Positions 33,257 through 37,616 of a stretch of 37,616 nt of DNA are shown in pieces. The position numbers and the translations under genes were made by a program. The notes under the pieces are model-generated. The model was not told the DNA's origin, did no database searches, and saw nothing but the letters and a program-made list of their open reading frames with translations. How positions within the stretch are numbered: the stretch's first letter is position 1; each line of letters opens with the position of its first letter. Origin of the DNA: Desulfobacteraceae bacterium UBA5616 (lineage in GTDB: Bacteria > Desulfobacterota > Desulfobacteria > Desulfobacterales > UBA5616); assembly GCA_002423615.1 (NCBI GenBank), contig DIKO01000037.1, forward strand, positions 31,404 through 69,019. The letters run 5' to 3'.

Positions 33257-34098
33257 AACAGGCCGTTCTCCGTATCCGGGATTTAAGCTTTTTCTACGAA
33301 AAATCCAAGGTGCTGGAATCACTTTCCTTCTCAGTGGAGGACAATGGATTTTTCATCATCATCGGACCCAACGGTTCCGGCAAGTCCACTCTTTTAAAGC
33401 TCATGGCGGGCCTGATCAACCCGGTATCGGGACAGGTTGAAGTTTTAGGAAAATCCGTGGGAGCGTACAAAAGAAAAGCCCTCGCCAAAATCCTGGGTCT
33501 GGTGCCGCAGACCACATCCATGGATTTTCCCTTTACGGTGATGGACGTGGTGCTCATGGGGCGCTCGCCCCACCTGGGGATGCTGGGCCTGGAAAGGGAG
33601 GAGGATATTCACATCGCCATGCAGGCCCTGAAATTTACAGGGGTTGACGCGCTATCCAGCCGGGAAATGGGTCGGTTGAGCGGGGGCGAACGCCAACGCG
33701 TCTGTATTGCACGGGCCATTTGCCAGGACCCGAAAATCATACTCCTGGATGAACCCACCGCGTCGCTGGACCTTGCCCACCAGATCAGGGTCATGGACCT
33801 GATGGAAAAACTTCAGCATGAAAAAGGCATTACCATTGTGATGGTTTCCCATGACATCAATCTGGCGGCCATGTACGCGGACACCCTGTTGATTCTGAAA
33901 GACGGCAGAATCGTGGATTCCGGCCCTCCCCGCGATGTGATCACCTTTAAGACACTGGAACAAACCTATGGCTGCACCCTTCTCGTGGATGAAAGTCCTT
34001 TGGGGAACTACCCCCGCGTCACCCAGGTCCCCGGGAAATATCTGAAAACTCCAAATAAAACAGTTCATTACCCAAGGGAGAATTTAAATGACGCTTAA
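33253..34098 (+). CDS. ABC transporter ATPase, BtuD/FhuC-type
   Basis: A 281-residue cytoplasmic ATPase that powers the importer. Walker A is GPNGSGKST near residue 38, the Q-loop lies in LGLVPQTTSMDFPFTV, the ABC signature is LSGGERQRVCIARAI, Walker B is IILLDEPTASLDLAHQ and the switch His is in VSHDINLAAMYAD. The C-terminal extension after residue 250 is typical of the FepC/BtuD group. It overlaps the permease gene by 4 nt and the QueG-like gene by 11 nt, placing all four genes in one transcript. Confidence 0.95.
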   Translation: MKQAVLRIRDLSFFYEKSKVLESLSFSVEDNGFFIIIGPNGSGKSTLLKLMAGLINPVSGQVEVLGKSVGAYKRKALAKILGLVPQTTSMDFPFTVMDVVLMGRSPHLGMLGLEREEDIHIAMQALKFTGVDALSSREMGRLSGGERQRVCIARAICQDPKIILLDEPTASLDLAHQIRVMDLMEKLQHEKGITIVMVSHDINLAAMYADTLLILKDGRIVDSGPPRDVITFKTLEQTYGCTLLVDESPLGNYPRVTQVPGKYLKTPNKTVHYPRENLNDA

Positions 34099-35212
34099 AA
34101 ACAGAATCACCGAAAAGGCCTTTGAACTTGGATTTGAAGCCGTGGGATTCACCCACACGGCCCCCCTGGATCTTTACATCCGCGAAATCGAATCCCGGCC
34201 GGATAAAATGTATGGATGGGTCCAGACGGACAGTTTTAACGTCAAAAGAGGGGCATCCTTCGGCGTTAAACATCCATGGGCCAAGTCACTTTTAGTGCTG
34301 ATCCGGAATTATCATCGCAAAGAGTTTCCCCGACAACTGGTGGGCCGCATCGGGAGATGTTATCAGGTGGATGAAAGGATCGAAAAAGGAGAGGAAACCG
34401 GAAAACTAACGGCATTTTTTGATTTTTTAAAAAAAGAAGGCATTCAGCGGAAATTCGATGAAGAAATACCGGCCCGGATGTCCGCAGCCCGGGCAGGCGT
34501 GGTCACATACGGGAAAAATTGTTTTGTCTTTGCAAAAAATGCCATGCGGGATGCATCATGGCTGGAAAGCATCCCCATCCTCCTGGATAAGGAAATAGCG
34601 CCGGATTCCCCTTCCATCGAATTCGGATGCCCCGAATGGTGCAAAAACGCCTGCATGGCGGCCTGCCCCACCGGCGCACTCTACGCACCCGGAGAAATGA
34701 ACCCCAGGCTCTGTATCGCATATAACTCCTATTACGCCGGTCCCATGACGCCCATGAAATTGCGGGAACCCATGGGGACGTGGATTTACGGATGCGACAG
34801 ATGCCAGGAAGTCTGCCCGAGAAACCAGCCCTGGATGAACCAGGCCCTGCCGGAAAACCCGAAACTTTCCGCAAGATCCGGCGATTTCGAGCTGACGAAG
34901 ATCCTTTTGATGGACAAGGACTATTATGTCAGCAGGATATGGCCTTTGACCTTTTATATCGCGAAGGACAATATCTTAAAATGGCAGACCAATGCCGCAA
35001 GGGCATTAGGCAACCTGGGGGATCGGGAAAATGTGCCATTCCTGATAGACGCGCTAAAGAGCAGTCCCTATCCCGAGGTCCGCGGCATGTCGGCGTGGGC
35101 ACTGGGCCGGCTTTCCGGGGACAGGGCCAGGTCGGCCCTGGAGGCCGGGCGCCGGCAAGAAGACGACATGGTCAGAAAAGAGATAGAGATGGCCCTTGAA
35201 ACAACGCCGTAG
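34088..35212 (+). CDS. QueG-like double [4Fe-4S] corrinoid-type protein with HEAT repeats
   Basis: A 374-residue protein of the epoxyqueuosine reductase (QueG) superfamily. It has an N-terminal QueG-like domain, two ferredoxin-type clusters (CPEWCKNACMAACP near 180-193, and CDRCQEVCP near 238), and C-terminal HEAT-like repeats (ALGNLGDRENVPFLIDAL, AWALGRLSGDRARSAL), as in true QueG. QueG uses cobalamin to reduce epoxyqueuosine in tRNA. Here the N-terminal half differs from classical QueG (no recognisable RYAWGRDYH-type motif), so a different substrate is possible. It is the last gene of the operon with the BtuFCD-like transporter, which supports dependence on a corrinoid. AAGGGAG precedes ATG 34088. 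Confidence 0.8.
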   Translation: MTLKNRITEKAFELGFEAVGFTHTAPLDLYIREIESRPDKMYGWVQTDSFNVKRGASFGVKHPWAKSLLVLIRNYHRKEFPRQLVGRIGRCYQVDERIEKGEETGKLTAFFDFLKKEGIQRKFDEEIPARMSAARAGVVTYGKNCFVFAKNAMRDASWLESIPILLDKEIAPDSPSIEFGCPEWCKNACMAACPTGALYAPGEMNPRLCIAYNSYYAGPMTPMKLREPMGTWIYGCDRCQEVCPRNQPWMNQALPENPKLSARSGDFELTKILLMDKDYYVSRIWPLTFYIAKDNILKWQTNAARALGNLGDRENVPFLIDALKSSPYPEVRGMSAWALGRLSGDRARSALEAGRRQEDDMVRKEIEMALETTP

Positions 35213-35245
35213 AAGCCTGCTGAAAATTCCGCGGATCTGTAAGGA

Positions 35246-35272
35246 AACGCCTCCGAAACCGGAGGCGCTTTG
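35246..35272. terminator. Bidirectional Rho-independent terminator
   Basis: A perfect 8-bp GC-rich stem CGCCTCCG (35248-35255)/CGGAGGCG (35260-35267) with an AAAC loop, flanked by AAA on the left and CTTTG on the right. It lies between the stops of the convergent QueG-like gene and PNPOx-family gene. The short T-runs on both strands suggest that it ends both transcripts. Confidence 0.75.
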
Positions 35273-35315
35273 TATTCAAGGGCCGGGTGGAAGGAAGTAT
35301 GCCCTGACGGGGATT

Positions 35316-35726
35316 CTAAACCAGTTGCTTTCCCGCGCCGGGCCCGGGTGAAACCCCGTAAATTTCATCTATTTTTAAAATCACGGCGCCCTTGGACTTC
35401 AAGGGAAACCCGACTGCGTTACCCATGTCCTCGATCCATTTGGCCGTTTCCTCGAAACGCTTCCCGCTGGTCTCGATGACCACCGAACCTTTAAGCTGAT
35501 ATCCCTCATGACCTTCCCAAAAGGTCACCGACACCTTGGCATTGGACTTCATATTGGCCAGGGTCTTGTTGAAAAACTGGTCGGACAGAAGAATGGTTTC
35601 ATCGTCGATGATCTTCTTCGCGCCCACCGGAACAGCGTTCGGGGAGCCGTCTCCCGATGCCGTAGAAAGCACCACGGCCGGAACTTTTCCAAACAATTCC
35701 TTCATGCGGTCCGTCATTTTTGCCAT
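35316..35726 (-). CDS. Pyridoxamine 5'-phosphate oxidase-family flavoprotein
   Basis: A 136-residue split-barrel protein of the PNPOx-like family that probably binds FMN or F420 as a dimer. The core reads VPAVVLSTASGDGSPNAVPVGAKKIID, then ILLSDQFFNKTLANMKSNAKVSVTFW, with ending VILKIDEIYGVSPGPGAGK. It is too short for true PdxH and lacks its substrate motifs, so the pyridoxine name reflects the fold only. Similar small proteins are common in anaerobic deltaproteobacteria and archaea; the substrate is unknown. It is preceded by AAAGGGGGG before ATG 35726 and is a single-gene unit convergent with the QueG-like operon. Confidence 0.85.
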   Translation of the reverse strand: MAKMTDRMKELFGKVPAVVLSTASGDGSPNAVPVGAKKIIDDETILLSDQFFNKTLANMKSNAKVSVTFWEGHEGYQLKGSVVIETSGKRFEETAKWIEDMGNAVGFPLKSKGAVILKIDEIYGVSPGPGAGKQLV

Positions 35727-36088
35727 AATCAGCCCCCCTTTGAGATAGTAGATTCAAGTAGATTCGGGTAAAATAGGAAACATATTGATTTTATAACGTT
35801 TTCAGAACGGCATACCGGGACGATACGTGATTTTCCGGATCCGGTTAAAGGTACCACAATTTGTTTGGAAGTTTAATCCCGGCCCTATTTAGAGTCAAGT
35901 CTTTTTTGTTTCCCTGCCGCTTCCCGATTATTTTATACGGATAAAGAATCAAAAACCTGTTGACATTTTTCCGGGCTCCGGTTATGAACTGTATAATTAT
36001 GAACGCTCGCTCGGTTTTGTGCTGTTATCCTATTGTATTTAAACTATGTTTAACTATTGGCATGTAACTCTATAAAGGCTATCGATAA
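35727..36088 (+). promoter_or_regulatory. Intergenic region with promoter for the acyl-CoA synthetase
   Basis: This 362-bp region separates divergent genes. A plus-strand promoter is plausible: TTGACA (35960-35965), 17 nt, TATGAA (35983-35988). A TATAAT at 35992-35997 is too far from that -35 box (26 nt). Transcripts would have a leader of about 95 nt. An imperfect direct repeat GTAGATTC/GTAGATTCGGG lies near 35747-35767. I see no other structure. Confidence 0.5.
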
Positions 36089-37558
36089 ATGATTTCATCT
36101 GATCTCGACAAGATGTTCAACCCCCGGTCCGTCGCCGTGATCGGTGCGAAACAGATAGATCCGAAAACCCCCTACCTCGGGATGTTCGGTTCTCTCCAAC
36201 AGTACGGTTTCAAGGGACGAATGTATCCGATCAACACCAAACTTACGGAAGTAAACGGCGTTAAAGCCTATTCGGATCTATCACAGCTTCCTGAACCGGT
36301 TGATCTGGTGATCGTATCGGTTCCCGCCCCTTATGTGCCCGAGGTTTTGCGCGATTGCGCCGGAACGGGCAACACCCGGATCCACATCTTCACGGCCGGT
36401 TTCAAGGAAACCGGAGAGCCCCGGGCACTGGCCCTTCAGAAAGAAATTGAAACCATAGCACTTCAGCATCACCTGAAGGTGGTCGGTCCCAATTGCATGG
36501 GGATCTGCGTACCGGAAATCCGGCTCGGCACGTGGAACAACCCCGTTGAGAAGGTTGGGCCGGTTTCATTTATCAGTCAGAGCGGAGGACACGCTCAGGA
36601 TTTTTCAAATTATGCATCAAAATTAGGGGTTGGTTTCTGCAAAATTGTAAGTTACGGCAATGCACTAACCTTGGACAGCACGAATTTTCTGGAATATTTC
36701 GCCCAGGATCCCAAAACCCGGATCATCGCCATGTACCTGGAAGGGGTTGCAGACTCCCGAAAACTGTTCACCCTGGTGCGGGAAATCAACAAAATCAAAC
36801 CCGTCATCATCTTAAAGGGCGGATTGACCGAAGCCGGCAAAAAGGCCGTGGCTTCCCATACCGGTTCCCTTGCAGGCCAGGAACAGTTCTGGAACGCCTT
36901 TTTCCGCCAGACCGGCGCCATCAGGGCTTATTCGCTTGAAGAAATGGCCCATACGACCCTGGCCATGCTTCATCTTCAACCACCCAGGGGCCGCGGCGTA
37001 ACCGTGATGGGCACCGGAGGCGGCATTGTCGTGGCGGCATCCGACGTTTGCAGCCGGGCGGGACTGGAATTGCCGCCTTTTTCCAAAACCATGCAAAAAG
37101 CGCTGAGGAAATTCGTACCCGAGGCCGGGAACATGATTAAAAATCCTCTGGACGCTCAGCCCATTATCATGGAACCTGAACAATTGATGCCTGAAACCCT
37201 GGATATGATTTATGATGCACCCGATCTGAATATGGTGATTCTTTCCCTTCACATGGACTGGATCGGCCCTGTTGCCACCCCCAGGCTGACGGCCGCCATT
37301 AAAACCCTGTTTCCGGCGCATCTCAAGGACAAGCCCTTTGTTGTGTGTTGGCGTCAGACCCGGAATGACCCGGAAATGGAAATGGTTTGCCGGAAAATGG
37401 AATCCGAACTCCTGGATGCGGGAATACCCGTTTACCGGAATTTTGAACACGCTGCGGACTCCCTTTCCAGGCTTTCCGGATACCATGAGTTTCTCGCAAA
37501 GCAAAAATCGTTTATGGCCGGCAGCGCGGAAACATCGGAAATGAGGTTGGCGTCCTGA
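36089..37558 (+). CDS. ADP-forming acyl/acetyl-CoA synthetase, alpha subunit
   Basis: A 489-residue NDP-forming acyl-CoA synthetase alpha-type subunit, which makes ATP from acyl-CoA with release of the acid (or the reverse). It has an N-terminal CoA-binding Rossmann domain (NPRSVAVIGAKQIDPKTPYLG, to about 130), then a succinyl-CoA-ligase-like domain with VGPNCMGI, ISQSGGHAQDF and the phosphohistidine H257 in VASHTGSLAG, and a third ligase-like domain (about 300-470). No ATP-grasp domain is present in this protein, so a separate beta subunit must exist; it is not in the window. Only an AAAGG lies upstream, with long spacing. The gene ends 58 bp from the window edge. Confidence 0.9.
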   Translation: MISSDLDKMFNPRSVAVIGAKQIDPKTPYLGMFGSLQQYGFKGRMYPINTKLTEVNGVKAYSDLSQLPEPVDLVIVSVPAPYVPEVLRDCAGTGNTRIHIFTAGFKETGEPRALALQKEIETIALQHHLKVVGPNCMGICVPEIRLGTWNNPVEKVGPVSFISQSGGHAQDFSNYASKLGVGFCKIVSYGNALTLDSTNFLEYFAQDPKTRIIAMYLEGVADSRKLFTLVREINKIKPVIILKGGLTEAGKKAVASHTGSLAGQEQFWNAFFRQTGAIRAYSLEEMAHTTLAMLHLQPPRGRGVTVMGTGGGIVVAASDVCSRAGLELPPFSKTMQKALRKFVPEAGNMIKNPLDAQPIIMEPEQLMPETLDMIYDAPDLNMVILSLHMDWIGPVATPRLTAAIKTLFPAHLKDKPFVVCWRQTRNDPEMEMVCRKMESELLDAGIPVYRNFEHAADSLSRLSGYHEFLAKQKSFMAGSAETSEMRLAS

Positions 37559-37616
37559 AGAATTTTACAGCCCCCCCAACCTCTGAAGACATATTGAATT
37601 CAGAACCTATTTCAGC

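Overview
The window looks like chromosomal DNA of a mesophilic Gram-negative anaerobe, most likely a sulfate-reducer-type deltaproteobacterium (Desulfobacterota, Desulfobacterales-like). This is inferred from a PxxKW-type cysteine-rich protein, an ADP-forming acyl-CoA synthetase alpha subunit, family III CoA-transferases, a KdsD isomerase (so an LPS-type outer membrane), a small CbiX-type chelatase, and GC-rich third codon positions in the housekeeping genes. I could not run a taxonomic search.

Left housekeeping part (1-9129): a ClC chloride channel (cut by the window edge) and a PLP aminotransferase on the minus strand; the PxxKW cysteine-rich protein; kdsD followed by a phosphofructokinase on the plus strand; a small Met/His-rich secreted protein behind a promoter that contains a palindrome; then a CbiX-type chelatase, an IHF/HU protein and a KH-domain RNA-binding protein on the minus strand. 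It ends in the first 403 codons of an IlvD/Edd-family dehydratase.

Mobile island (about 9123-27211, 18.1 kb): the dehydratase gene is cut at codon 403 and its last 144 codons reappear, in the matching frame, at 27212. At the right end lie a tyrosine integrase, integrase-arm-like repeats and the 3' half of a tRNA-Leu(CAA) gene. The element therefore normally targets tRNA-Leu(CAA) and here seems to have entered ilvD through a short match to the anticodon region (TTTTGAG). The excisionase-like gene beside the integrase has an in-frame TGA, so the island may be trapped. The cargo is two divergent defence modules sharing a 171-bp control region. The minus-strand module is a type I restriction-modification operon: single-TRD HsdS-like protein, HsdM, HsdS, an AlbA_2/ATPase regulator, HsdR, a DUF45 metallopeptidase and a 78-aa protein. 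The plus-strand module is a metallo-beta-lactamase-fold protein, a 781-aa E2-E1-JAB fusion (a ubiquitin-conjugation-like machine) and a four-helix membrane protein, with no ubiquitin-like gene. It is the best candidate for a little-described system. A second tyrosine recombinase, an unidentified small protein and a hairpin-rich 1.1-kb non-coding stretch complete the island.

Right part (27212-37616): the ilvD 3' end is followed on the minus strand by two broken family III CoA-transferase genes. One is a tandem fusion with an internal deletion and frameshift; the other has a frameshift that looks like loss of one AC dinucleotide. With ilvD interrupted as well, this metabolic locus is decaying. 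Then come an intact plus-strand operon for BtuFCD-like corrinoid/metal-chelate import plus a QueG-like Fe-S protein with HEAT-like repeats, a bidirectional terminator, a PNPOx-family flavoprotein on the minus strand, and an ADP-forming acyl-CoA synthetase alpha subunit.
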